14,972 nucleotides of DNA, from the NCBI GenBank assembly GCA_947624715.1, contig CANQLO010000040.1, positions 1 to 14,972 of the forward strand. Direction: 5' to 3'. The notes below the pieces were generated by a model. It did not search any database. It saw only the letters and a program-made list of their open reading frames with translations, and was not told the DNA's origin. Origin of the DNA: an uncultured Clostridia bacterium (GTDB lineage Bacteria > Bacillota_A > Clostridia > TANB77 > CAG-508). A program made the position numbers and the translations under genes. Shown piece after piece: positions 6,573 through 14,550 of the stretch (position 1 is the stretch's first letter; every line of letters begins with the position of its first letter).

Positions 6573-8443
6573 TTTAGGAAAGTTTATTACAAATTTTACA
6601 GAATATATTGTTCAAGCTAAAGGTATAGGAAACTTTTTCAAAGAAGCATATTTCAAAACATTTGCAACATCGACATTGTTCTTTACTATATTTTTTGCAA
6701 TTTGTTTAGGAATAGGACTATGGAAAGCAAGAAAAAGAGGAAGTTATGATAAAATAGAACATGGTTCAAGTGATTGGAGTACAGGTGGAGAACAATATAG
6801 AGTATTAAGCAAAAATGCAGGAATTATATTAGCAGAAGATAATTATTTACCACTTGATAAATTAGGAAACACCAATGTACTTATAGTTCGGAGGTTCTGG
6901 ATCAGGTAAATCTTCAGCATATACAATTCCAAATGCACATCAATGCCTAGGTTCATATATATTTACAGATCCAAAAGGTGAAATATATGATGCAACAGCA
7001 GGTTATCTAAAATCACAAGGGTATGAAATAAAACTTTTAAATTTAGTAAATCCAGATAGTAGTGATAGTTATAATCCTATCCAACACGTAAAATCAGAAT
7101 TAGATGTAGACGTTATAGCAAACACAATAGTAAAAGGACAAAAATCAGAAGCAGCATCAGGAGCAGACCCATATTGGGACAATATGGCTGAACTATTATT
7201 AAAAGCATTAATATATTATTTGATAGCAGCAAGACCACCTGAGGAACAAAATCTAGCAAGTTGTGCAGAACTTGTAAGAGCAGCAAATAATAAAGGAAAT
7301 ACAAACCTTTTATCAGAACTAATAAACAAATTACCATATGACCACCAAGCAAGAATGAACTATAAATCTGTTGAAATAGCATCAGATAAGACATACAGCT
7401 CAATACTAAGCTCATTACAATCAAAATTAGGAAAGTTTGACTCAAGAGAAATTGCAAACGTAACATCAACTAATACAATAAGTTTTGAAGATATTGCAAC
7501 AAAGAAAACAGCACTTTATGTTGTATCATCAGATACACACACAGCATATGACTTTCTACTTACAATATTCTTCTCACAGATGATACAACAATTATATGAT
7601 TTTGCAGATAAAAATGGAGGAAAGCTTCCAGTAAAAACATTCTTTATATTAGATGAGTTTTCAAACATAGGACAGATACCAGACTTTGATAAAAAAATAT
7701 CAACAAGTAGAAGTAGAGGAATATCATTTAGTGTTATTTTACAGAACTTAGACCAATTAAAATCATTATATGAAAAATCATATGAAACAATAATTGGTAA
7801 CTGCGATACACACGTATTTTTAGGAAGTAACTCATATGCAACTGTTGAATATTTTTCTAAAGAGTTAGGAGAAAAAACAATTACTCATTTTAGTAAATCA
7901 ACTAATAGAACAAATGAGAATGACAGAAAAGGATATAGTGAATCAGACCAAATAATGGCAAGAGCACTTATGACACCAGATGAATTAAGAAGAATGGATA
8001 ACTCAGAATGTATCATATTTGAAAAAGGTATAAAACCTATTAAAGCAAAGAAATACTATTGGTTCAGAAAGCCAAGAATAGTAAATGACCTAAATCCAGC
8101 TAGAATAGATCATAATGATTATAATATTGAAGACAGAGGTGAATGGAGAAAATTTGATCCATATAATCCATTTACAGGAAATCAAATTGATGATCAAAAG
8201 GAACAAGATTTTAAGGTAGAGTCATTAGATGATTTATTTAATGATGATGTACAACAAGAAGAAAATAAAAATGAACAAATAGCGCAATCAATTGTAAATG
8301 ATACAATGACAGAGTCAATTGAGAGTGAAGCAATAAATTCATTAAATACTAGTACTTTAGAACAACAACCTATACAAGAAGACGAGATAGATATACAAAA
8401 AGAATTAGAAGCAAAATTTGATGAATTATTTGGAAAAGATTAA
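6429..8443 (+). CDS. VirD4/TraG-type coupling protein, read through two +1 frameshifts
   Basis: VirD4-type coupling proteins are membrane hexameric ATPases that deliver relaxase-bound DNA to a type IV secretion channel during conjugation. The continuous reading is 6429-6560, 6562-6888 and 6890-8443, omitting C6561 and C6889, and gives 670 residues, a normal family length. Order: membrane segment 1 (about 15-39), membrane segment 2 (about 79-98), HGSSDWS before the nucleotide-binding domain, Walker A GGSGSGKS (154-161), FTDPKGEIYD, Walker B FFILDEFSNIGQIPDF (DE at 408-409), the arginine-containing STSRSRGISF, and GNCDTHVFLGS. The C-terminal tail is acidic and Q/E-rich. Apart from the two shifts, nothing is degraded over 2 kb. 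It lies last in a promoter-to-terminator unit with two unknown genes and no other transfer genes. The family call is firm; whether a full-length protein is made depends on the frameshifts. Confidence 0.85.
6553..6909 (+). CDS. Middle piece of the coupling protein (118 aa, GTG start)
   Basis: This frame can also start independently at GTG 6553, with AGGAG at 6542-6546 six bases upstream, overlapping the 47-residue frame by 20 bases. It carries the second membrane helix and the start of the cytoplasmic domain, then reads an in-frame CGG at 6889-6891 and ends at TAA 6907-6909, just before the Walker A lysine codon could be read. On its own it cannot be an ATPase. The overlapping start means a two-helix or a one-helix form could be made. 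Confidence 0.55.
   Translation: MSIGVFDLGKFITNFTEYIVQAKGIGNFFKEAYFKTFATSTLFFTIFFAICLGIGLWKARKRGSYDKIEHGSSDWSTGGEQYRVLSKNAGIILAEDNYLPLDKLGNTNVLIVRRFWIR
6558..6564 (+). other. First +1 frameshift junction (AAT C GGT)
   Basis: Zero frame reads AAT CGG TGT TTT TGA and stops. Dropping C6561 gives AAT GGT GTT TTT GAT, continuing the coupling protein frame as N-G-V-F-D. The zero-frame A-site codon is CGG. There is no RF2-type slippery stop; AGGAG lies 14 bases upstream, but it also serves the GTG 6553 start. Confidence 0.6.
6886..6892 (+). other. Second +1 frameshift junction (GTT C GGA) at Walker A
   Basis: The incoming frame reads GTT CGG AGG TTC and stops at 6907. Dropping C6889 gives GTT GGA GGT TCT GGA TCA, the complete Walker A start V-G-G-S-G-S. 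As at the first junction, one C is inserted between a codon ending in T and a GGN glycine codon, creating CGG in the zero frame. Confidence 0.75.
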
Positions 8444-8446
8444 TAT

Positions 8447-8491
8447 AAAAAATAAACTTGATTTATATAAATAAATTAAGTTTATTTTTTT
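8447..8491 (+). terminator. Strong intrinsic terminator of the coupling-protein module
   Basis: Bases 8447-8459 and 8478-8490 form a perfect 13-bp stem (core AATAAACTT with AAGTTTATT). Six further pairs inside, one a G-T wobble, leave a 6-base loop. The right arm ends in seven Ts. It begins three bases after the coupling protein stop codon. The A-rich left arm means it may also work on the other strand. Confidence 0.8.
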
Positions 8492-8557
8492 GACTTCAAG
8501 AGTTCTACCCGTGAATTGTTATGTCCAAAAATAAATTAGCATATTTCAAAATTAATA

Positions 8558-8586
8558 TTTACAAACAAATGTTTTTATGATATAAA
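8558..8586 (+). promoter_or_regulatory. Candidate promoter with SOS-like operator before the nuclease gene
   Basis: TTTACA at 8558-8563 and TATAAA at 8581-8586 are 17 bases apart. Between them, 8562-8575 reads CAAAC-AAAT-GTTTT and matches the Gram-positive LexA consensus CGAACRNRYGTTYC at 12 of 14 positions, with AAAC-N4-GTTT as dyad core. A repressor bound there would block the promoter. The expected start of transcription falls on the ribosome binding site (8593-8599), so the promoter assignment itself is uncertain. Confidence 0.35.
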
Positions 8587-8604
8587 AATAATAGAGGTGA
8601 AATT

Positions 8605-9642
8605 ATGAAATTTATACATTTAGCAGATGTTCATTTTGATACTCCATTTAAAACAATATCTGACAGAGCAGAATTGGGTCAGTATAGAAGACTTGAGCAA
8701 AGAGAAGCATTTAAAAAGGCAATTGATTTTATAAAAGATAATAACGTGGATTATTTATTTATTAGTGGTGATTTATATGAACAAGAGTATGTAAGAAAAT
8801 CAACAATTATTTATATAAATAATTTATTTAATGAAATTAAAAACACAAAGATTTTTATTGCACCAGGCAATCATGATCCATATATTAAAGAATCTTATTA
8901 TAATAATTTTAATTGGTCTGAAAATGTAAAAATATTCACATCAAATGTAGAAATTGTGGAAAGTGAAGATGTAAATATATATGGATATGGTTTTAATGAT
9001 TATAAAATGAATTTAAATCAATTAAAAGATATAGAAATTAAAGACAAAAATAAAATTAATATTTTAATTACACATGGAATGACAATAGAAGGAAATGAAA
9101 TTAATGGTGATTATAATCCAATAAGTATAAAAGAATTAAAATCAAAAGGATTTGATTATGTTGCATTAGGTCATATACATAAGAAGGATGAATTTTATCC
9201 AGGTTCATTAATTTCAATGGGATTTGACGAATTAGGAGAACATGGATTTATTTATGGAGAAATATCAAATAATAAAATAAATAAACAATTTATTAAAGCA
9301 GATACCAGAGAATTTATAAAATTAGATTTTGATATATCAAAAATATATTCAGAAGAAGAATTAATAGAAAAATTAAATTTAATTAATACAGAAAATAATT
9401 TATATGAAATAAATTTAATAGGTGAAAGAAATTTTATAATAAATTTAAATTTAAAATTAATTCAAAAAAATATTATAAAAATAAAAAATAATACTAACTT
9501 AAAAATAGAAATAAAAGAAAATAATAATACATTAAAAGGAATTAGTGTAAAAAATTTAAATAAAAAAATGCAAAATAATGAAATAAATAAAAATGAATAT
9601 GATGAAATTTTAGAATTAATTATAAAAATATTTGGAAAATAA
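8605..9642 (+). CDS. YhaO/SbcD-like DNA repair metallophosphoesterase
   Basis: This is a calcineurin-type phosphoesterase of the Mre11/SbcD/YhaO group: the two-metal nuclease half of a complex with an SMC-like ATPase that trims DNA ends. The catalytic motifs are intact in order: DVH (D8, H10), GD (D56), GNHD (89-91), H157 in THGMT, and GHIH (H190, H192). Residues 1 to about 225 form the catalytic domain. The remaining 120 residues are K/N/I/E-rich and probably carry the helical segment that binds the ATPase partner. ATG 8605 has AGAGGTG at 8593-8599 upstream. The ATPase gene follows on the same strand but after an unusually long gap of about 595 bases. YhaO of Bacillus subtilis (paired with YhaN) is the closest named match I can offer. 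Confidence 0.88.
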   Translation: MKFIHLADVHFDTPFKTISDRAELGQYRRLEQREAFKKAIDFIKDNNVDYLFISGDLYEQEYVRKSTIIYINNLFNEIKNTKIFIAPGNHDPYIKESYYNNFNWSENVKIFTSNVEIVESEDVNIYGYGFNDYKMNLNQLKDIEIKDKNKINILITHGMTIEGNEINGDYNPISIKELKSKGFDYVALGHIHKKDEFYPGSLISMGFDELGEHGFIYGEISNNKINKQFIKADTREFIKLDFDISKIYSEEELIEKLNLINTENNLYEINLIGERNFIINLNLKLIQKNIIKIKNNTNLKIEIKENNNTLKGISVKNLNKKMQNNEINKNEYDEILELIIKIFGK

Positions 9643-10237
9643 AAAATAATATATATAAAAAAGATAAAAAAACTTATAAATGAAAAATAATTTGATAAAA
9701 TATAAAAAAATATTGAATGAGAAAATTTGGCAGACAAAAAATAAAACATAAAACTGAACAAAAAAACAACAAGTAAAAAATGGAAATCAAGACAAACAAA
9801 AATTTATAAAGCAAATTTTTAAAAAGGAAAAAGATGCGTGGTAAAAAATAGAAAACACATAATCAACATACAAACATATTATGTATACAACAAAACTCTA
9901 ATAAACTTAAAGCTTAAAGGTAATAAAAAGTTAAATCCAAATTAAAAGCAAAATGATTGAAAAGAATCAGCTTGTCAAAAAAACAATAAAAATGAATTAT
10001 CAAATGTAAAAGATTGAAAAACTCAAAACAGTAGGGAAATCAATAAAAAATGACCAAAAACTTTTGAAAAGTTAAAGATAAAATCAAAGATTTAAAATTA
10101 AAAGAAATAAAAAACAAATACAAAAAATATACGAAAATAAGTCATAATTGACAAAAAGACAAAAGCAAGTTCAAAAAAATTAAATATCAAAATTGATATG
10201 TTAATTGTGAATAGATTATAAAAATGGAGGTAAGACT
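9643..10237 (+). other. A-rich spacer without a gene between the nuclease and ATPase genes
   Basis: About 595 bases with stops in all frames and a strong strand bias: counted samples are 33 A and 12 T of 60 (10021-10080) and 42 A and 11 T of 60 (10081-10140). The same A-over-T bias marks coding strands in this window, so it may be decayed coding sequence of the plus strand. Tiny frames occur (for example 9717-9776, 19 codons), none with a convincing ribosome binding site. A TTGACA at 10148 lacks a -10 partner. I recognise no RNA gene or terminator in it. Confidence 0.6.
10184..10199. repeat. Short palindrome upstream of the ATPase gene
   Basis: ATATCAA and TTGATAT form a perfect 7-bp inverted repeat around AA, about 40 bases before the TTG start of the ATPase gene. 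It could be an operator, but AT-rich palindromes arise easily by chance here. Confidence 0.25.
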
Positions 10238-12034
10238 TTGAAAATAAAAAAGGTAAAAATAAACAGTTATGGTAAACTTGATGATAAAGAAATAGACTTA
10301 GAAAAGATCAACATTATTTTTGGAAAAAATGAATCAGGCAAGTCTACATTGTTAAATTTTGTTATCAATTTATTTTATAATATTTCAAAAAATAAAAATG
10401 GAAAAAATATTTCTGACTATGATAAATATTTTCCATGGAATAAAAATGATTTTTCAGGAAAAATAATTTACGAATTAGATAATAAAAATAAATATGAAGT
10501 ATTTAGAAATTTTAATAAAAAAAATCCAGAAATTTATGACGAAAATGGAAAAGATATTTCTAATGAATTTAATATTGATAAAAAAATAGGAAATATGTTT
10601 TCTATCGAACAATTAAAAATAGATAGAGAAACTTTAATGTCAACTGTAGTAGCATCACAAAGTGAAACAAAAATAGATGGTGAAAAACAAAATTTATTAA
10701 TTCAAAAAGTTTCAAATTTAGCTGAGAGTGGAGATGAAGATATATCATATAAAAAAGCAATAGGCACGTTAGATAAATTATTACTTACAGAGGTAGGTAC
10801 TGATAAAAGTCAAGATAGACCAATTAATCTAGCGAAGAAAAATATTATTAAATATAAAAATGAACTAGATGAAGTAAAAAATTACGAGAAATTAAAATAT
10901 GAAATTGAAGAAAAAAATAAGAATATTACTGAAGAAATAAAAGAAGAAGAAAATAATAAAATAATTTATGAAAAAATTAAAAAAATTTTAGATAATGACA
11001 AATTAGAACAGGAACAAATTGATATTAAAAAGAAAATATTAAAAGAAAATGCTAATAAAATAGATAAGTTAATTAACCAAGAAAATCTCAATAGAAAAAA
11101 CAAAAAAAATAAACTACTATATATAATACTTGCATTAGCTATCATAATAAATATAGTTAGTTTAATATTTATAAAAAATAAAATAATTAATTTATTATTA
11201 CTATGTTTAATCCCTGCTACAATTTTGTTAATAATTTTAAGAAACAAAAAATTCAATACTAAAAATATTAAATTGCAAATTGAAACTTTAGAAAATAATA
11301 ATAAAGATTTAAATAATGAAATAATTGATGCTGAAAGTAAATTAAATAAAATTAATTTAGAAGAAAAAAATAAATTAATTAATATTTATGGAAATGAAAT
11401 AGAAAATTTATTTAATTATAAATTAATAGAAGATATATCTAACGAAAATAGAAAAAAGCTAGAAGAAATGAACTTAGAACTACATAAATTAAAATTAGAT
11501 TTAGAAAATATAGAACCTAAATTAGAAAAAATATCTGACCTTGAAGAAATGCTATATATAGAAAATGAGAATTTAGAAAAATTAGAAAATAAGACTAAAA
11601 TTTATAATATGGCAAAAGAATTAATTGAAAGTTCATATCAAGAAATGAAAAATAATGTTACTCCAAAATTTAATAAAAATCTATCTGAAAACATTGAAAA
11701 AATTTCTAACGGTAAATATAAAAAGATAATTTTAAATGATGGAATTTCTGTTGAATTAGATAATGGACAATATGTTGCTATAGACAGATTAAGTACAGGA
11801 ACAATTGAACAAATTTATCTAGCACTAAGATTATCTGTAATAGATGAAATATCAGAAGAAAGTTTACCAATATTATTAGATGAAACATTTGCATATTATG
11901 ATGATGAAAGATTAAAATCAACATTAGAATTTCTAACAAAGATAGACAACCAAGTTGTAATATTTACTTGTTCAAATAGAGAAAAAAATATTTTAGACAA
12001 ATTAAATGTTGAATACAATTTAATAGAATTATAA
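10238..12034 (+). CDS. YhaN/SbcC-like membrane-anchored AAA ATPase
   Basis: This is a Rad50/SbcC/YhaN-type ATPase expected to pair with the upstream nuclease in DNA end processing or repair. The 598-residue product has Walker A GKNESGKS (29-36) and QSETK in the N-terminal lobe. Two coiled-coil arms flank a double membrane segment at about 286-335 (KLLYIILALAI and INLLLLCLIPA). The C-terminal lobe has the ABC signature LSTGTIEQIYLALRLS and Walker B LPILLDETFAYYDDERL. The membrane hairpin in place of a zinc hook is a trait of the YhaN group; the protein is much shorter than Bacillus subtilis YhaN, so the arms are compact. The start is TTG 10238: GGAGG at 10226-10230 lies seven bases upstream and the N-terminal beta strand (KIKKVKINSYGKL) begins at once. 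Confidence 0.87.
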   Translation: MKIKKVKINSYGKLDDKEIDLEKINIIFGKNESGKSTLLNFVINLFYNISKNKNGKNISDYDKYFPWNKNDFSGKIIYELDNKNKYEVFRNFNKKNPEIYDENGKDISNEFNIDKKIGNMFSIEQLKIDRETLMSTVVASQSETKIDGEKQNLLIQKVSNLAESGDEDISYKKAIGTLDKLLLTEVGTDKSQDRPINLAKKNIIKYKNELDEVKNYEKLKYEIEEKNKNITEEIKEEENNKIIYEKIKKILDNDKLEQEQIDIKKKILKENANKIDKLINQENLNRKNKKNKLLYIILALAIIINIVSLIFIKNKIINLLLLCLIPATILLIILRNKKFNTKNIKLQIETLENNNKDLNNEIIDAESKLNKINLEEKNKLINIYGNEIENLFNYKLIEDISNENRKKLEEMNLELHKLKLDLENIEPKLEKISDLEEMLYIENENLEKLENKTKIYNMAKELIESSYQEMKNNVTPKFNKNLSENIEKISNGKYKKIILNDGISVELDNGQYVAIDRLSTGTIEQIYLALRLSVIDEISEESLPILLDETFAYYDDERLKSTLEFLTKIDNQVVIFTCSNREKNILDKLNVEYNLIEL

Positions 12035-12055
12035 AAAAATAAAATATAATTTAAT

Positions 12056-12186
12056 AAACATAAAAATAGTTATTTTCTCAAGCCTTGTTGTCGCAACGCA
12101 ACCTAAAGGTTGCTGCTCCATTCGCCCTTCGTTCCACTCCGGTTGGTCGCTACGCGGCTTTTTCAAAAATAACTATTTTTATGTTT
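12056..12186. repeat. GC-rich foldback element with 21-bp perfect inverted repeats
   Basis: 12056-12076 and 12166-12186 are exact 21-base reverse complements (AT-rich, core AAATAGTTATTT). Inside, AAGCC (12080-12084) pairs with GGCTT (12156-12160), and GCAACC (12098-12103) pairs with GGTTGC (12108-12113) around TAAA, so the whole can fold into a branched stem. The core of about 90 bases is far richer in GC than the surroundings. No coding frame is evident. It lies between convergent genes and can serve as terminator for both. A MITE-like or other dispersed palindromic repeat is the likely class. Confidence 0.75.
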
Positions 12187-12205
12187 TATATACATATGAA
12201 TATTT

Positions 12206-13069
12206 TTAAACTTTAATTGGATTTACATGAATTATTGATAAATATACAAAATCTAGTTTGTTTAATTCTTTTTCTAACTTATCAGCAATATCATGACTAT
12301 CAAAAGTCGACATTTCACCATCAACAAATATTGTAAGTGAAACAAGATATTTATAACCAACAGGTGATGAGGTAAAATGATTTATTTTTTTTATATCAGG
12401 ATATTTATTAATAATATCTAAAATGATTTTTTTATTATTATCATTCATAGATTTATCCATTAAAATATTATAACTTTCTATAAATATTTGTACACCAGTA
12501 TAACAAATCCAAATAGAAATTCCTATTCCAACAAAACTATCAAACCAATATATGTTTATCAAACTTAAAAGAGCAGAAATAAGAGTAAAAGTTGTTGCTA
12601 TACAGTCATTTCTATGATCCTTTTGATTCGATTTTAGAAGAAGACTAGGACTTATTTTATACAAATGTTTAGTATAAAAATATAAAATTGCTTTTATAAT
12701 AATAGTAATTATACATACTAAAACTAATATCCATGAAAAAGTAAAAGTAGAACCTTGTATTAAACCTATAAAAGAGTCTAATAAAAGTTTTAAAGATAAC
12801 GCAATCATCACAATACTTATAAACATTGAAAACAGATACTCAGCCTTTCCATGTCCCATATTATGATCTTCATCATAAGGCTTGCTGGCAATTTTTCCAC
12901 CAAGATAAGTCATAATAGAAGAAAAAATATCGCTAGCACTATTTGCACTATCTGCTATCATCGCTTGACTATGAGTAATAAAACCAATTATTGCTTTTAT
13001 AATTAACAAAAATATATTTCCAATTATTCCAATTATACCAGCCATTTTAGTTGCTTTAAATCTTTCCAT
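12206..13069 (-). CDS. CDF-family metal efflux protein, probably Mn(II)
   Basis: Cation diffusion facilitators are dimeric membrane antiporters that export divalent metals in exchange for protons. The 287-residue product has about six membrane helices, the DHNMGHGKAEYLFS loop (68-81), and a C-terminal cytoplasmic ferredoxin-like domain of the ZT_dimer type (about 200-287). Metal-site positions in helices 2 and 5 read N43-S-A-S-D47 and D151-H-R-N-D155. The NxxxD/DxxxD pairing is known from Mn-exporting CDFs such as MntE, whereas Zn/Fe members usually have H/DxxxD. ATG 13069 is chosen over a start 33 codons upstream because AAAGGAGA at 13081-13074 lies just ahead of it and the protein then begins in the usual way before helix 1. 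It is divergent from prfA and shares the foldback element at its 3' end. Confidence 0.88.
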   Translation of the reverse strand: MERFKATKMAGIIGIIGNIFLLIIKAIIGFITHSQAMIADSANSASDIFSSIMTYLGGKIASKPYDEDHNMGHGKAEYLFSMFISIVMIALSLKLLLDSFIGLIQGSTFTFSWILVLVCIITIIIKAILYFYTKHLYKISPSLLLKSNQKDHRNDCIATTFTLISALLSLINIYWFDSFVGIGISIWICYTGVQIFIESYNILMDKSMNDNNKKIILDIINKYPDIKKINHFTSSPVGYKYLVSLTIFVDGEMSTFDSHDIADKLEKELNKLDFVYLSIIHVNPIKV

Positions 13070-13139
13070 AATGTCTCCTTTAAATGTTTTATTAAATAAT
13101 ATTTGCATAACTTGTATTTTATAATAAAGTTTAAAATAA

Positions 13140-13168
13140 AGTATAACATAAAAATATATTTTTAACAA
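13140..13168 (-). promoter_or_regulatory. Promoter of the CDF exporter gene
   Basis: On the minus strand TTGTTA (13168-13163) and TATACT (13145-13140) are 17 bases apart. The leader would be about 65 bases. I see no obvious yybP-ykoY manganese riboswitch in it; it is too short and AT-rich. Confidence 0.45.
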
Positions 13169-13261
13169 TAGGAGGATTAATCAGAAAATAATACAATATA
13201 AGAACTAATCAAAATATGTGAGTTAAATATTCTGGGAAAAATGTAAATCAAAAAGTAATAC

Positions 13262-13290
13262 TTGAAAGATTAGTTAAAATATAGTATAAT
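13262..13290 (+). promoter_or_regulatory. Sigma-A promoter of prfA
   Basis: TTGAAA (13262-13267) and TATAAT (13285-13290) are separated by 17 bases. Transcription should start near 13297, leaving a leader of about 50 bases that contains the 14-nt repeat. Confidence 0.65.
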
Positions 13291-13325
13291 ATATAAGTAA
13301 TTTTTATATGAGACTTGTGAGCAAA

Positions 13326-13339
13326 GCAAGAAAGGAATG
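13326..13339 (+). repeat. 14-nt repeat copy at the prfA start
   Basis: GCAAGAAAGGAATG is identical to 50-63 upstream of ypeB. The flanks are also alike (GACTTGTGAGCAAA here; GATTTGTG and GCGAAG there). It contains AAAGGA, the ribosome binding site used by prfA. Confidence 0.4.
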
Positions 13340-13348
13340 GAATTTTTT

Positions 13349-14410
13349 ATGTTTGATAATTTAGAGGAAATTGAAAAAAAGTTTGATGAACTAACAGAAA
13401 AAATAAGTGACCCAAATATAATTTCTAATCAAAATGAATGGCGTAAGATGATGAAGGAACGTTCTAGCATAGAACCAATAGTAGAGAAATACAGAGAATA
13501 TAAATCTGTTCAAAAGGATTATGAAGAATCAAAAGAAATGATGGAAGATAAAGAACTTAAAGACCTAGCAGAGGAAGAAATGCTAAAGGCAAAAGAAAAG
13601 CTTCCTATTATAGAAGAAGAATTAAAAAGGTTATTAATTCCAAAAGATCCAGATGATGATAAAAATTGTATTTGTGAAATAAGAGCAGGAGCAGGAGGAG
13701 AAGAAGCAGCATTATTTGCAGGCACATTATTTAGAATGTATTCAATGTATTGTGAACTAAAAGGTTGGAAATTAGAAGTATTAAATGAAAATGAAACAGA
13801 ATTAGGTGGAATAAAAGAAATTTCATTTATGGTAAAAGGAGATGGAGCTTATAGTAGACTAAAATTCGAAAGTGGAGTTCATAGAGTACAAAGAGTTCCA
13901 GAAACAGAAGCAAGTGGAAGAATTCATACATCAACAGCATCAGTTGCTATACTACCAGAAGTTGAAGACGTTGATATAGAAATAAATCCAGCTGATATTA
14001 AAATGGAAGTATTTAGAGCATCAGGAGCAGGTGGACAACATGTAAACAAGACATCTTCAGCAGTTAGATTAATTCACATTCCATCAGGGATTGTTGCAGA
14101 ATGTCAAACTGAAAGATCACAAATGCAGAACAGAGAATATGCAATGAAACTATTAAGGTCAAGATTATATGAAATTGAAAAAGCAAAAAGAGATGATGAA
14201 AGAGAAAGTGAAAGAAGAAGTCAAATTGGAAATGCAGACAGAAGCGAAAAAATCAGAACATACAATTACCCACAAGGACGTATAACTGACCACAGAATTG
14301 GATTAAGCATATATCAAATGGAAAGTTTTTTAAATGGAAATCTTGATGGAATGATTGACAATCTAATTGCAGCAAACACTGCCGAGAAATTACAAGGCAG
14401 TGAAGAGTAA
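13349..14410 (+). CDS. prfA: Peptide chain release factor 1
   Basis: RF1 reads UAA and UAG in the ribosomal A site and triggers release of the finished protein. The product is 353 residues, normal for the family. The N-terminal helical domain is followed by [13 protein letters not shown], the stop-codon recognition region [18 protein letters not shown] (the P-E-T tripeptide occupies the place of the RF1 PxT motif), and the catalytic [15 protein letters not shown] with the GGQ that is methylated by PrmC; the C-terminus has [16 protein letters not shown] 13349 ([12 protein letters not shown]) fits the family start and lies 12 bases after AAAGGA. The in-frame ATG at 13337 directly abuts that AAAGGA. 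It has its own promoter and a strong terminator; prmC is not adjacent in this window. Confidence 0.96.
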   Translation: MFDNLEEIEKKFDELTEKISDPNIISNQNEWRKMMKERSSIEPIVEKYREYKSVQKDYEESKEMMEDKELKDLAEEEMLKAKEKLPIIEEELKRLLIPKDPDDDKNCICEIRAGAGGEEAALFAGTLFRMYSMYCELKGWKLEVLNENETELGGIKEISFMVKGDGAYSRLKFESGVHRVQRVPETEASGRIHTSTASVAILPEVEDVDIEINPADIKMEVFRASGAGGQHVNKTSSAVRLIHIPSGIVAECQTERSQMQNREYAMKLLRSRLYEIEKAKRDDERESERRSQIGNADRSEKIRTYNYPQGRITDHRIGLSIYQMESFLNGNLDGMIDNLIAANTAEKLQGSEE

Positions 14411-14444
14411 AATATAAAAAGTATAGTCAGAAGACCAAAATTAT

Positions 14445-14488
14445 AATATAAATGTATACACAAAAAAGTGTTTACATTTATATTTTTT
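14445..14488 (+). terminator. Intrinsic terminator after prfA
   Basis: 14445-14456 and 14473-14484 are perfect 12-base reverse complements (AATATAAATGTA). After a T-T mismatch, ACAC (14458-14461) pairs with GTGT (14468-14471) around six As. A T-run (14483-14488) follows. Confidence 0.8.
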
Positions 14489-14550
14489 GTTCTATTTTAA
14501 TTTCTTCTTAATAAATTTTATTATAAAAATAATAAATAAGGGGAGAAAAA

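Noticed and set aside
7113..7469. Minus-strand open frame of 118 codons opposite the coupling protein gene
   Set aside because: It is leucine-rich because it is the complement of A-rich coding sequence, has no ribosome binding site and lies wholly over a clear gene. The other long minus-strand frames were rejected on the same grounds, except the CDF gene.
9717..9776. A 19-codon frame in the A-rich spacer as a small gene
   Set aside because: No Shine-Dalgarno sequence and the composition gives such lysine-rich short frames by chance.
10148..10176. Promoter for the ATPase gene using the perfect TTGACA at 10148-10153
   Set aside because: No -10-like hexamer lies 16-18 bases downstream, and the A-rich sequence makes chance hexamers common.
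10193..10222. Promoter TTGATA (10193) with TATAAA (10217)
   Set aside because: Transcription would start at about 10229, inside the GGAGG at 10226-10230, destroying the ribosome binding site.
13070..13139. Manganese riboswitch (yybP-ykoY) in the CDF leader
   Set aside because: The leader of about 65 bases is almost entirely A/T and lacks the conserved GC-containing loops of that class.
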